The notes under the pieces are model-generated. The model made no database searches and had not been told where the DNA came from. It saw only the letters and a program-made list of their open reading frames with translations. This document shows, one piece after another, positions 29,904-41,506 of a stretch of 64,000 nucleotides of DNA. Source of the DNA: Allium sativum (Eukaryota; Streptophyta; Magnoliopsida; Asparagales; Amaryllidaceae); contig CM060912.1 in NCBI GenBank assembly GCA_030737875.1, positions 126,138,493 to 126,202,492 of the forward strand, read 5' to 3'. Each line of letters starts with the position of its first letter. Position 1 is the stretch's first letter. The position numbers and the translations under genes are program-made.

Positions 29904-32900
29904 TAACAGTGTTGTATACACAATTATATGATTTTTGTTTGATGATAACAACCAAATAAATATTATTTTAAATGTGTTTGTTACTGTACTGTTATATATA
30001 TATACATCACAGACAGGAATATAATATTTATATTTAAATAGAATACGACTGTACATACATTCATATATTCATACAGTATTTTATTTAAATTAAATATTAT
30101 ATTTCAATCTTTCAAACAGTACAACTATTTATAACTCCACTATTTACAGTTCAAATATTTTTTGAATATTTCTGACATAACACATTTAACACATCACATA
30201 AATTGTACTATTAAAATATTCAAACAAAATAAACAGATTGAATTGAACAACAAAATATATTTTATTTCAATCACATCTGTTTATTACAAATGACAGTACA
30301 ATTTTTAATCACGTCTACAAACACTCTCATATACAGAAATTCCCCACTTATACAATCACTGACTCATCACTGCATCAATCTTCATCTTTTGTCTTCACAA
30401 CTCTTTAACCAGTAATGTCACCATATGCAAACCTGTCACAAATAGAAAACACACACAGTAGACTGCAACAAAAATAAAATTCAATAAATAAAAATAAAAT
30501 TTATTTTTTAAAATTTTATTTGCCTCAGAATTACGGTGTGTTTCTCATCATTTTTCTAGACGTGGTCTGATATGCAGGGACAGAAAAACTCGTCTGGATG
30601 GTTGCATGTACACATGTGTATACACGTGTGCACTGCCTTGCCAATCCAGTGTGCAACTGAGGAGTAACCATATGGACCCTCTCGACTCAGTGCACAACAT
30701 ATCAAAATAGTCAAGCAAAAGGTCAAAGTTCAAGAAAGGGGAACAACTCATATCAAAATAGTCAAGCAAAAGGTCCAATTCACAGATTTTTATAAAGTAA
30801 AAAAAAATTCAAGAGAAGTTCAAGCAGTATTGGCAAAATGGTCGAGACAGTGACAACACAGAAAAACAGTTTTTAAGTGGTGCAACAAATCAGTTTTTTT
30901 ACAAGAATGATACAACATGTTCAAAGGAGCTCAATGATACATGTACACATGACTGTGGTCAAAATGGTGAAAGAAGATGTGCAGCAATATAAGTCGAGGA
31001 AGGCCACAGCAACAAAACAGGTTCAGGGTAACTAATGGAAGCATATACAAGGTGCATGAATGAAATAGCATGGACTAATATATGCACACTAAAATATATG
31101 GTGCAACTCATACATGATCAGAAATGGCAAACTATTTTGGCAAGGGAAATAACTCAAATACAAGACTGTGCAAGTACACAAATCATTGTGCAGCTATATC
31201 AAATGAATATACAGTGTTGGAGCAGCTACAAATATATAAGGGTTCAAGCACAGCAATTACAAACAGTGGCACACAGGAAACTGCACAGTTCAAGCAAATA
31301 TTTTTAAAACAATAGTAATACAGCATGTTCATGTAATATATGAAGGCATAGTTCGGAAAATTTCATGAAGCAGCAACAGAATGAGGACATATGGGACTGA
31401 ATACAAAGCAAGTGATTTAAATGCTATCAGGTCTTGAGCAAGTACACAAAGCACATGGCAAGTATATTGAAAATGAGCAAGAGCAGTATCATAAAACTAG
31501 GTTGAACAAATACAGTGGGGGCAAGCTAAATATCGAGGCGGATGACAAAACATCAGCAACTCAACACAAAGAAGAGAAAATTGAGCATGTTAAAATGGTA
31601 CTACAGCATGTACAAGAGTGCATACAACAATGTGATAGTAAGATAGTTCTAAATTTCAGGTAGAAGATCATATAACAGCACAGTACAATAGTTTTGAAAC
31701 TACAGGCAACAACAAGATGAAAATGATATGGCAAGATCAAGTATATTGTCTGATAAGTCGTGAAAAGTATAACAACAGTTTTATTCGGCAAGACCAAAGC
31801 ATATGTAGCATCTGTTCTTATCTGCTCAAATTAGACTTGGAAAAGTGTATAGCAAAGTGTTTGGGCAACAAACTACTCGAGCAACAACAGACCAACAAGA
31901 AGTACAATATCAGTTCAAATTCAAAGAAGAAGAATAATAACTGGCAAGTTCTAGTACAAAAGATATTATGCCAAACCGATCAAATATTATATTCATTCTT
32001 ATCAGTTTAAAATTATCTGGCAAGTTCAAGTATTGTTCAAAGGAAGATCAAGGCAGCAATCCAAGGTCGAGGCAAAAATATCAAGTGCGGTATCAGTTAA
32101 AAGATAATCAGCAAGACTGCTCTCAACAAAATCAAGAGAAATTTCTGTTCTGTTTTTGAAATCATCAAGAAAGCATTTAAAAAATCCATTCAAATGAATT
32201 GACAAAGTTTTAGAAAACCAGAAAATCATATGTTCCAGAAAACTTGCTTAAGCCCAAATTTCCAGGAAAAATATATATGCTGCAAGTTTCAAATCAAGGG
32301 TTTCAAAGATCAGACTTAATCAGAAATTCTAGAACATACGATGATTTAAAGTTCTAATATTTCCGTATATACCACGACCAAATCGCTAGTCGAAATCAGA
32401 GAATTATTATTCTAGAGGGATCTATTTACCCTATATTTAAACACCAATCCTCAACGGCAATTAAATCATCCAAGTTCTAGCACTGATTAAAAACCGAAAA
32501 TCAAAATCAAAAATCCTACCAGTAAAGAAGCAAGCTTGGATCGAAATCCAATATCCAAATCGTGAAGAGAGAAGCACCAGAGATCGATCAAGAACATCAA
32601 CAAGATTACAAGCATCAGAAAACCATCGCAATTTTGGGATTTGAAGAAACCCTAGGAGCAAAGCCACCGCCGCCATTTTTTCTAAAGCAAAGGAGATCGG
32701 GTCAAAGAAAAAAGAGGCTAGACAAAATAAAAGAGGCCGACCAAGTTTTTTAAAAGGAGAATGACCCATTTATTTTAACTCCTAAGGGTTTTGAATTTGT
32801 TTTTAAATTTGTTTTTTTATTCGTCTTTTGATTCAAATTGTAATCAAATCAGAGTTTACTAGTTTGTCTTCAAAACTAGGGAGATGAATTACAAGGTTTG

Positions 32901-33209
32901 TAATTCGGGGAAATCTGTTTTTGGGGATAAAAACCAGTGCAGGGTTTTGAGCGTAGGGTTAAGAACAGTTGGGAGCGAGTGTCGCGAGTTTACAGGGGAT
33001 TGTAAGCGTAGAGATTGTTTTAACTCCTAGTAGAAACCTTGGGGAATGCAGCAGTAGGCAGGGTTTTGCCGAAGCTGGGTATATCTGCATGTTATTTATT
33101 TTTCCGCATTTACTCTGATTATTATCTGTGTTGTGATTATTTAATTATTCTATGAAAATCTGCGATAAACCCTATTCACCCCCCCTCTAGGGTTAATTTA
33201 GAACGTACA
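29904..33209 (+). repeat. TR-GAG 5' LTR, main part
   Basis: Collinear with 36928-40167 at high identity and ending ..GAACGTACA. It contains about 75 bases (31620-31690) absent from the 3' LTR. CTATATTTAAACACC at 32430 is a possible TATA region. Open frames inside, mostly mirrored in the 3' LTR, have no protein resemblance. Confidence 0.92.
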
Positions 33210-33211
33210 TG

Positions 33212-33223
33212 TGGTATCAGAGC
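33212..33223 (+). promoter_or_regulatory. TR-GAG primer-binding site
   Basis: TGGTATCAGAGC, two bases after the LTR end. A perfect tRNA-iMet complement. Confidence 0.93.
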
Positions 33224-33256
33224 AGGTATTTTTTATTTTATTTTAACTCTAGAGTC

Positions 33257-35256
33257 ATGAATCTGTCCAATAACGCGTTTTCTGAGGGTCAGTCCTTAGC
33301 TAGGCCACCAATGTTTAATGGAACCGATTATGCATATTGAAAAGCTAGGATGAAAATTTACTTGAGTTCAGTCGATTATGATGTGTGGGATATTATTGAA
33401 ATGGGTTATAGATCTCCCACTGTTATTGTTATTGGTGTTGAAATACCTAAATCAAAAGACAGGTGGGATGCTAATGATAAAAAATTATTTTCAACTAATG
33501 CCAAAGCGATGAATGCTTTAATCTGTGCTCTTGATAAAACTGAATTTAATCGAATTTCTCATTGTGATACTGCGCAGGAAATATGGCATACGTTGGAGGT
33601 TACATACGAAGGTACATCTCAAGTGAAGGAATCTCGTCTCGTCTTCTCAGCAACGAATACGAAAATTTCTCTATGCAAAAAGACGAGGATATAAAAGAGA
33701 TGTATGGACGCTTCTCATCACTAGTCTACAATGCAAAAGCTCTTGGCAAAACCTATACTGAAGTGGAGTTGATCAGAAAAATATTGAGAGTGCTACCGAT
33801 GAATTTTGAAGCTAAGGTGACGGCGATACAAGAATCAAAAGATCTGAATAAAGTAAGCATGGAAGAGTTGATCGGAAATCTGATTACTTACGAGATGGAG
33901 TTAAAAGCAAGAGAAGAACGAAAGGATTCAGAATCAAAGAAAAAGACGATCGCTTTAAATAATTCTGTTGAAAGTAATGATGATGATCCCGCTGAAGAGC
34001 TAGCCATGCTTTTGAAAAAGTGGGCCAAAGGAAAATACAAACCACGAAAGAAGAATTCAAAAACCGACAAGTCTGAAAGTTCAGATAGTTCAAACGATGA
34101 AGTGTTTTGCTACAATTGCAAGAAACCCGGACATATCAAACCAAATTGCCCACAGCTTAAAAATGAAAAGAGGAAGAAGTTCAGAAGGAAGAAGAAGGCT
34201 TTTGCTGCTACATGGGATGATGAGGAAGGAGAAGAAGTTTCTGAAAGTGATGAAGAAGAAGCTAATTTGTGTCTTATGGATCAATCTGATTCGGAAGGTA
34301 GTGAAGAGGATTCTGGTAAGGTATCGAATTTTACCTATAAAGAAATAATTCTAATGTGTCACGACCTCACAAAAACTATTGATTCTCTTGAATTAAAAGT
34401 CAAGAAATTGAAATCTGATAGGTCAAAACTAGTTCAAGAAAATAACAGTTTAGAAAGAAAACTTGAAAAGGTTAAGAATTTACCATTTTCAGAATGTGAA
34501 AAATGTCGATTTTTTAGTAACGATTTTTTGAAATTAAAAACTGATCTTGAGTTACTTAAAAGTGAAAACGTGAATTTGAACGAAAATCATGATTTTGAAA
34601 AAGAAATTGAAAAGTTTAGAGATTCTGAAACACTTGGTTTTGAAAAGCGAAAACAATTTGAAATTGAAATTTCTAAGTCCAATGCTAAAATCAAAGCTCT
34701 TGAAAACGAAAATTTGGTTTTGAAACAAACTGACGCTGAAAAGAGGAAAATCGCTATTAATCGTTGTTCAAATTTAATGAAAGAAAATAGCGATCTTAAA
34801 TTTAAAATTCAACGACTTGATTCAGCTTTGACTAAATTTTCTAAAGGAGAGAAATCGTTGAATATGTTGTTAAAAAATCAATTTTTTGTTCAGAACAAAA
34901 AGGGACTTGGTTTTGGATTTGATCCTATTGAAAAACAAAATCCTAATGATTTTAAAAATTCTTTAAATGGCTTTGAAATTGATCAAATTGAAATTTAGAA
35001 TTCTAATAATTTCAAAGGATTTTTAAATCATGAACGATATGAAAACTCGTTTAGAAACAATTCAATTAAACAAATTTGGATTCCAAAAAATAACGAAATA
35101 AATTTGAATAAATCTAAACGAATTTGGGTTCAAAAGGGTACGCTAGTAGATAGTAAAGGATTGTTGTATAAACGGGTTTGGATACCAAAACGTGTAAACA
35201 AAGATAAGAGTGGTAAAACAGTTTTTGTTAAACCACTCGATCCCTTAAACATTTAG
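33257..35256 (+). pseudogene. TR-GAG gag-like gene (UBN2, CCHC knuckle, coiled coil)
   Basis: From ATG 33257 the frame has the copia Gag N-terminus, with PPMFNGTDYAYWKAR-type spacing, but the Trp codon is TGA (33338-33340). It continues through DYDVWDII and AQEIWHTLEVTYEGTSQVKE, then a one-base shift near 33640 moves it to the 33583-34998 frame: KALGKTYTEVELIRKILRVL, a CCHC knuckle (CYNCKKPGHIKPNC, about 34110), an acidic Glu/Asp/Ser stretch, and about 230 residues of Leu/Glu/Lys heptad-like coiled coil. After TAG (34996) the frame stays open to 35256 with three IW[IV]xK-type repeats. Gag function: RNA binding and particle assembly. No Pol follows. Confidence 0.9.
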
Positions 35257-36265
35257 GTACCGAGGATAGGCTAAGGAACAACTGTGCCTAAGATAGATAA
35301 AATTTAAATTGATTCATATTATCTATTTATTTGGAGTTCCTTAGCCATAGATTCAAAGTTGGAGATTCATGGATCACGTCGATTATGGTAAGTCAGGTAT
35401 GATCTCTAAATCCTTATTTTTATTTTATTTCCTTTTTAGTTTATTTTTCCTTTTTTATTTTTTATTTTCTTTATTTTCTTTATTTTTTACTCGGCTGGTT
35501 TTAAAATCATTCGTTATTAACTATTGAATTTCTTGGATTATCAAAAAATTTGATTTTTTTCTTAAGTAATTTCAAATAATTATCTTCAGATTTGACTGTT
35601 GAATGGTTCTTGTGCTTGTCTTAAAATTCTCTGAGAATATCACTTGTGATTCTTGCTTTGAAAATGATCTTATGCTGCTCTGATAAGGAAATTGATTTGA
35701 TTCATTTTAAGTGTGTTGGTGATTAAATGATAAGTTAGAAAATCAGTGACTGGATTTAGTTAAAATTCATAGGCAATTTGAATTAAATATATAAATAGTT
35801 TAAAAAAGATTGTCTAGGAGCAATCAGTGTTAGAAATATTAGAAAATTCCATTTTCTACTGATTGATTTTTGAAACTGATTTCCAACTTGCATTGATATT
35901 TTCAAAAACTCCTCTTGAAATTGATATTTTCAATTTTAAAATTATTTTTGATTATTTGTTCAAAAATTGAAATTATTGATTAATTTGAACTGTTTTGAGA
36001 CTCATCAAAATTATTGATAGATTTATGAAACTGTGATGAGTTGTGACTATGGTATAATTCATAACTAGAGGAGATATTATTTTTAATCTCATGATGATTG
36101 GACATATTTTATAATATCTTTGAATTAGAGCTTATTTCACGACCATCTTCTACATCTACCATATTTCTGTCATTCATCATGGTTTATTTAATTTGGGGAA
36201 TTCTAATTATTCTTGGAATTAAAAATAAAATAATAAATAAATAAATAATTTATCCTTGGTATTCA
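35257..36265 (+). other. TR-GAG non-coding interior
   Basis: Where pol would be expected there is AT-rich non-coding DNA, including a long pyrimidine stretch (35410-35490). No integrase, RT or RNase H motif in any frame. Confidence 0.8.
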
Positions 36266-36437
36266 CACCCATTTAAAAGTCCTTGAGGTTATGCGTGGGT
36301 GAATTACCTTAATTTCTATGTGCTTCCATTCTCACTTAAAAGACCTTGGGGCTGTGCATGGATGTAACTCATTAGAGAGGATAAAGTTAAGTTATCACTA
36401 ACCCCATTTAAAAGACCTTTGGGCTATGCGTGGTTAG
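36266..36437 (+). repeat. Three hairpin modules in the TR-GAG 3' region
   Basis: Units at 36266-36301, 36325-36362 and 36398-36437 share a CAYTTAAAAGACCTTGGGGC-like core but have different outer stems that still pair: CACCCA/TGGGTG, TCCAT/ATGGA and CTAACC/GGTTAG. The inner CAT/ATG or CAC/GTG pair also covaries. Confidence 0.75.
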
Positions 36438-36698
36438 CAAGTGCTTAACACATTTTTTGAGCATATTTAAAAATTTTGAAATTCGTATTTAAATATTCAA
36501 TTAAACTCTCCTCATTCTATAAAATCCATCGTAAATCCATTCATTCTGAAAGTGAAATTTGCTTCTGATTTGAAGATTATTATGATTTTTGTTTGATTAA
36601 ATGGGATTTGAGATATATATTCTCTATCTTAATTTAAATTTATATTTATAGTCTATATTCATCACTGTTTCGATTTCTATTATCCTTTTGATGATAAC

Positions 36699-36918
36699 AA
36701 AAGGGGGAGAATGGTCAAGATTTTGATTAATGAATATTTAATTCAAAAATATTTTAAGATTTGAAATTAAATATCTAAAGGGAGAATGGTCAATTGGATT
36801 TCATCATTCATATTTTCCACATATGTAGGGGGAGCAAATAAATAGGGGGAGTAATATATTTTACGTTCAAACACATTCAAAATCTTTTATTTGTTTGTCA
36901 TCATCAAAAGGGGGAGAT
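36699..36918 (+). promoter_or_regulatory. Polypurine tract and upstream polypurine-like copies
   Basis: AAAAGGGGGAGAT abuts the 3' LTR at 36919. Similar tracts lie at 36699 (AAAAGGGGGAGAATGG), 36777 (AAAGGGAGAATGG), 36826 and 36843. Multiple tracts are a trait of the SIRE/Maximus copia lineage. Confidence 0.75.
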
Positions 36919-39900
36919 TGTTGTATATAACAGTGTTGTATACATAATTATATGATTTTTGTTTGATGATAACAACTAAATAAATATTATTTTAAATGTG
37001 TTTGTTACTGTACTGTTCTATATATATACATCACAGACAGGAATATAATATTTATATTTAAATAGAATACGACTGTACAGACATTCATATATTCATACAG
37101 TATTTTATTTAAATTAAATATTATATTTCAATCTTTCAAACAGTACAACTATTTATAACTCCACTATTTACAGTTCAAATATTTTTTGAATATTTCTAAC
37201 ATAACACATTTAACACATCACAGAAATTGTACTATTAAAATATTCAAACAAAATAAACAGATTGAATTGAACAACAAAATATATTTTATTTCAATCACAT
37301 CTGTTTATTACAAATGACAGTACAATTTTTAATCACTTCTACAAACACTCTCATATACAGAAATTCCTCACTTATACAATCACTTTTATACACTGACTCA
37401 TCACTGCATCAATCTTCATCTTTTGTCTTCACAACTCTTTAACCAGTAATGTCACCATATGCAAACCTGTCACAAATAGAAAACACACACAGTAGACTGC
37501 AAAAAAAATAAAATTCAATAAATAAAAATAAAATTTATTTTTTAAAATTTTATTTGCCTCAGAATTACGGTGTGTTTCTCATCATTTTTCTAGACGTGGT
37601 CTCATATGCAGGGACAGAAAAACTCGTCTTGATGGTTGCATGTACACATGTGTATACACGTGTGCACTGCCTTGCCAATCCAGTGTGCAACTGAGGAGTA
37701 GCCATATGGACCCTCTCGACTCAGTGCACAACATATCAAAATAGTCAAGCAAAAGGTCAAAGTTCAAGAAAGGGGAACAACTCATATCAAAATAGTCAAG
37801 CAAAAGGTCCAATTCACAGATTTTTATAAAGTAAAAAAAAAATTCAAGAGAAGTTCAAGCAGTATTGGCAAAATGGTCGAGACAGTGACAACACAGAAAA
37901 ACAGTTTTTAAGTGGTGCAACAAATCAGTTTTTTTTACAAGAATGATACAACATGTTCAAAGGAGCACAATGATACATGTACACATGATGTGGTCAAGAT
38001 GGTGAAACAAGATGTGCAGCAATATAAGTCGAGCAAGGCCACAACAACAAAACAGGTTCAGGGTAACTAATGCAAGCATATACAAGGTACATGAATGAAA
38101 CAACATGGACTAATATGTGCACACTCAAATATATGGTGCAACTCATACATGATCAGAAATGGGCAAACTATTTTGGCAAGGGAAATAACTCAAATACAAG
38201 ACTATGCAAGTACACAAATCATGGTGCAGATATATCAAATGAATATACAGGGTTGGAGCAGCTACAAATATGTAAGGGTTCAAGCACAACAATTACAAAC
38301 AGTAGCACACAGGAAACAACACAGTTCAAGAAAATATTTTTAAAACAATAGTAATACAGCATGTTCATGTAATATATGAAGGAATAGTTCGGAAAATTTC
38401 ATGAAGCAGCAGAATGAGGACATATGGGACTGAATACAAAGCAAGTGATTTACATGCTATCAGGCTTGAGAAAGTACACAAAGCACATGGCAAGTATATT
38501 GAAAATGAGAAAGAGCAGTATCACAAAAATAGGTTGAACAAATACAGTGGGGCAAGCTAAATATCAAGGCAGATGACAAAACATCAGCAACTCAACACAA
38601 AGAAGAGAAAATCGAGCATGTTAAAATGGTACTACAGTATGTACAATAGTTTTGAAACTACAGGCAACAACAAGATGAAAATGATATGGCAAGATCAAGT
38701 ATATTATCTGATAAGTTGTGAAAAGTATAACAACAGTTTTATTCGGCAAGACCAAAGCATATGTAGCATCTGTTCTTATCTGCTCAAATTAGACTTGGCA
38801 AAGTGTATAGCAAAGTGTTTGGGCAACAAACTACTCGAGCAACAACAGACCAACAAGAAGTACAATACCAGTTCAAATTCAAAGCAGAAGAATGATAACT
38901 GGCAAGTACTAGTACAAAAGAAATTATGCCAAACCGATCAAATATTATATTCATTCTTATCAGTTTAAAATTATCTGGCAAGTTCAAGTATTGTTCAAAG
39001 GAAGATCAAGGCAGCAATCCAAGGTCGAGGCAAAAATATCAAGTGCGGTATCAGTTAAAAGATAATCAGTAAGACTGCTCTCAACAAAATCAAGAGAAAT
39101 TTCTGTACTGTTTTTGAAATCATCAAGAAAGCATTTAAAAAATCCATTTAAATGAATTGACAAAGTTTTAGCAAACCAGAAAATCATATGTTCCAGAAAA
39201 CTTGCTCAAGCCCTAATTTCCTAGAAAAATATATATGCCGCAAGTTTCAAATCAAGGGTTTCAAAGATCAGACTTAATCAGAAATTCCAGAACATAAGAT
39301 GATTTAAAGTTCCAATATTTCCGTATATACCTCAACCAAATCACTAGTCGAAATCAGAGAATTATTTTTCTAGAGGGATCTGTTTACCCTATACTTAAAC
39401 ACCAATCCTCATTGGCAATTAAATCATCCAAGTTCTAGCACTGATTGAAAACTGAAAATCGAAATCAAAAATCATACCAGTAAAGAAGCAAGCTTGGATC
39501 GAAATCCAATATCCAAATCGTGAAGAGAGAAGCACCAGAGATCGATCAAGAACATCAACAAGATTACAAGCATCAGAAAACCATCGCGATTTTGGGATTT
39601 GAAGAAACTCTAGGAGCAAAGCCACTGCCGCCATTTTTTCTAAAGCAAAGGAGATCGGGTGAAAGAAAACAAGGGGCTAGGCAAAATAAAAGAGGCTGGC
39701 CAAGTTTTTTAAAAGGAGGATGACCCATTTATTTTAACTCCTAAGGGTTTTGAATTTGTTTTTAGATTTGTTTTTTTATTCGTCTTTAGATTCAAGTTGT
39801 AATCAAATCAGAGTTTACTAGTTTGTCTTCAAAACTTGGGAGACGAATTACAGGGTTTGTAATTCGGGGAAATCTGGTTTTGGGGATAAAAACCAGTGCA

Positions 39901-40167
39901 GGGTTTTGAGCGTAGGGTTAAGAACAGTTAGGAGCGAGTGTCGCGAGTTTACAGGGGATTGTAAGTGTAGAGATTGTTTTAACACCTAGTAGAAACCTTG
40001 GGGAATGCCGTAGTAGGCAGGGTTTTGCCGAAGCTGGGTGTATCTGCTTGTTATTTACTTTTCCGCATTTACTCTGATTATTATCTGTGCTGTGGTTATT
40101 TAATTATTCTGTGAAAATCTGCGATAAACCCTATTCACCCCCCTCTAGGGTTAATTTAGATCATACA
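36919..40167 (+). repeat. TR-GAG 3' LTR
   Basis: Starts TGTTGTATATAACAG, ends GATCATACA, followed by TCTAC. It is uninterrupted and so gives the pre-insertion sequence of the CACTA target. Confidence 0.93.
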
Positions 40168-40172
40168 TCTAC

Positions 40173-40569
40173 AATTTAAATCCCTATATTGCACCTATTG
40201 ATATTTTTCCTCCTTTTTGTTGATGACAAAGGTGGAGAGAAAATACAATTTTATCAACAGGAGGATGTCATATTAACAAGGGATTATAGATTTAGGAGAG
40301 GACAATTTATATATTGATTTTTTAAATTATATATTTGTCATCATAAAAAAAAGGAGAATGTTAGAACTCATATTTTGATGTTTTAATAATGATAACTATA
40401 CAAATATATATTGTCATCTACTAACTTTTATTGCAGGAGAATTATTGATGAACAGATTCCAGAAGCTTCAATTGATTTATATTGTGTGACTGAGTATGTT
40501 TTTAGTTAGTTAAATTTGTTAAAATCTCTCCTGAATGATATAGCGTGACACTTCATAACGCAAGAACAT

Positions 40570-40616
<47 letters not shown>

Positions 40617-40620
40617 CACT
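40173..40620 (+). other. Decayed LTR-retrotransposon-like flank and (CA)n(TA)n
   Basis: A purine run before TGTTAGAACTCATATTTTGATG at about 40359 resembles a polypurine tract and LTR start of a SIRE-like copia. The partner LTR is not found. A CA then TA microsatellite ends the stretch (40570-40616). Confidence 0.35.
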
Positions 40621-40775
40621 AGTGGGTAATCTGTGCTACATACGCACATGGGCAGTGCGTAGGCATGAGTATGATTGTTGTAACATTGGTTGATTCAGTC
40701 AAGTAGTTGTATATTTGGATAGGTTTTTGTCGGCGAATATCTTTCGGTATGAGTAAGGTAGGAGGAAGTGTGATC

Positions 40776-41400
40776 TTGAAGTCTAAATGGGAATTCTGTT
40801 ATATTGTTTAGGCCATAGCTAAAGGATCTCCTTTGGCAGAGTTATTACGTGGAAGTGCTAGTGTGGGGCAATCTACCTTGACTCATTTTTATAGTTTACA
40901 CACTTTTGTATTGCCTCTTCTTTCAGCCGTGTTTATGTTAATGCACTTCCAAATGATACCTAAGCAAGGTATTTCACATCCTTTATAGTTATAGCTTTAT
41001 TTAATAGAGAAAACAGGTCATAGATATTTGTAATTTCTGATATATCCTATCAGAAAGGAACAATAGTTTTTCATTGCTACAAATAAGTATTATTGAATAA
41101 ATAAGACATGTTTTTTGATACTTCTCTTCAACTTCAAAATAGTTTAGCTCTTATTTGATAAGAATAGTTGAAGTGGATTCCTCGAAGAGAGGATGAATGG
41201 ATAATGAGAGTGTCTGATTTGAATTATTGATTGGGCCATGTCGATATATTATTTTATACCGCCACCTTGAAATTCTCAACCAAACATGCCTCCGCATCCA
41301 ACCACCATGTAAATCCCCCAATGTAACATAGGATGGGCCAATTCGCTTGAAGAGAATTTTTTCTATGATCATGTTCGAATTATGGGGATACCGAACAAAT
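40776..41400 (+). pseudogene. petB: Nuclear copy of chloroplast petB 3' end, spacer and petD 5' end
   Basis: Codons before TAG 40986-40988 read [19 protein letters not shown] then [16 protein letters not shown] and KQGIS.PL, the C-terminus of cytochrome b6 with substitutions. Upstream codons are damaged. Downstream (about 41100-41400) follows the chloroplast petB-petD spacer, a petD exon 1-like ATGAGAGT (41204; petD starts ATGGGAGT) and a group II intron start (GTCTG for GTGYG), through AGGATGGGCCAATTCGCTTG. It is a plastid DNA insertion in nuclear DNA, not an active gene. Confidence 0.85.
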
Positions 41401-41432
41401 TCCATTAGACTTACCAAACGTACCTATTGGCG

Positions 41433-41506
41433 TGCATCCAGCAGGAATTGAACCAACAAATTTGCAAATTATGAATTTGGCGCTTTAACGATTCAGCCAT
41501 ACTATA
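41433..41506 (-). pseudogene. trnI-CAU: Nuclear copy of chloroplast trnI-CAU
   Basis: On the minus strand this reads GGCTGAATCGTTAAAGCGCC, a CAT anticodon loop, then GGTTCAATTCCTGCTGGATG, matching plastid tRNA-Ile(CAU) with several changes. The acceptor-stem 5' strand is destroyed. In plastids this gene is far from petD, so the insertion is a mosaic. Confidence 0.8.

Larger units (their letters stand above)
20231..40167 (+). mobile_element. Non-autonomous copia-type retrotransposon with gag only (TR-GAG), split by CACTA
   Basis: 5' LTR is 20231-20239 plus 29904-33209 (about 3.3 kb once the CACTA is removed); 3' LTR is 36919-40167 (3249 bp). The target duplication TCTAC is at 20226-20230 and 40168-40172. 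A tRNA-iMet PBS (33212) and a polypurine tract (36907) are in place. The 3.7 kb interior holds only a gag-like gene with a knuckle and coiled coil; there is no protease, integrase, RT or RNase H. This is the TR-GAG architecture. Several polypurine-like tracts and the Gag layout suggest the SIRE/Maximus copia lineage. Confidence 0.9.

Noticed and set aside
30548..32769. Several open frames of 60-100 codons on both strands, mostly repeated at 37582-39723
   Set aside because: They are LTR sequence copied in both TR-GAG LTRs; conservation comes from the LTR repeat. No domain, and they overlap on opposite strands.
41433..41506. Functional nuclear tRNA-Ile
   Set aside because: Matches plastid trnI-CAU but the acceptor stem is broken and loops are mutated; a relic.
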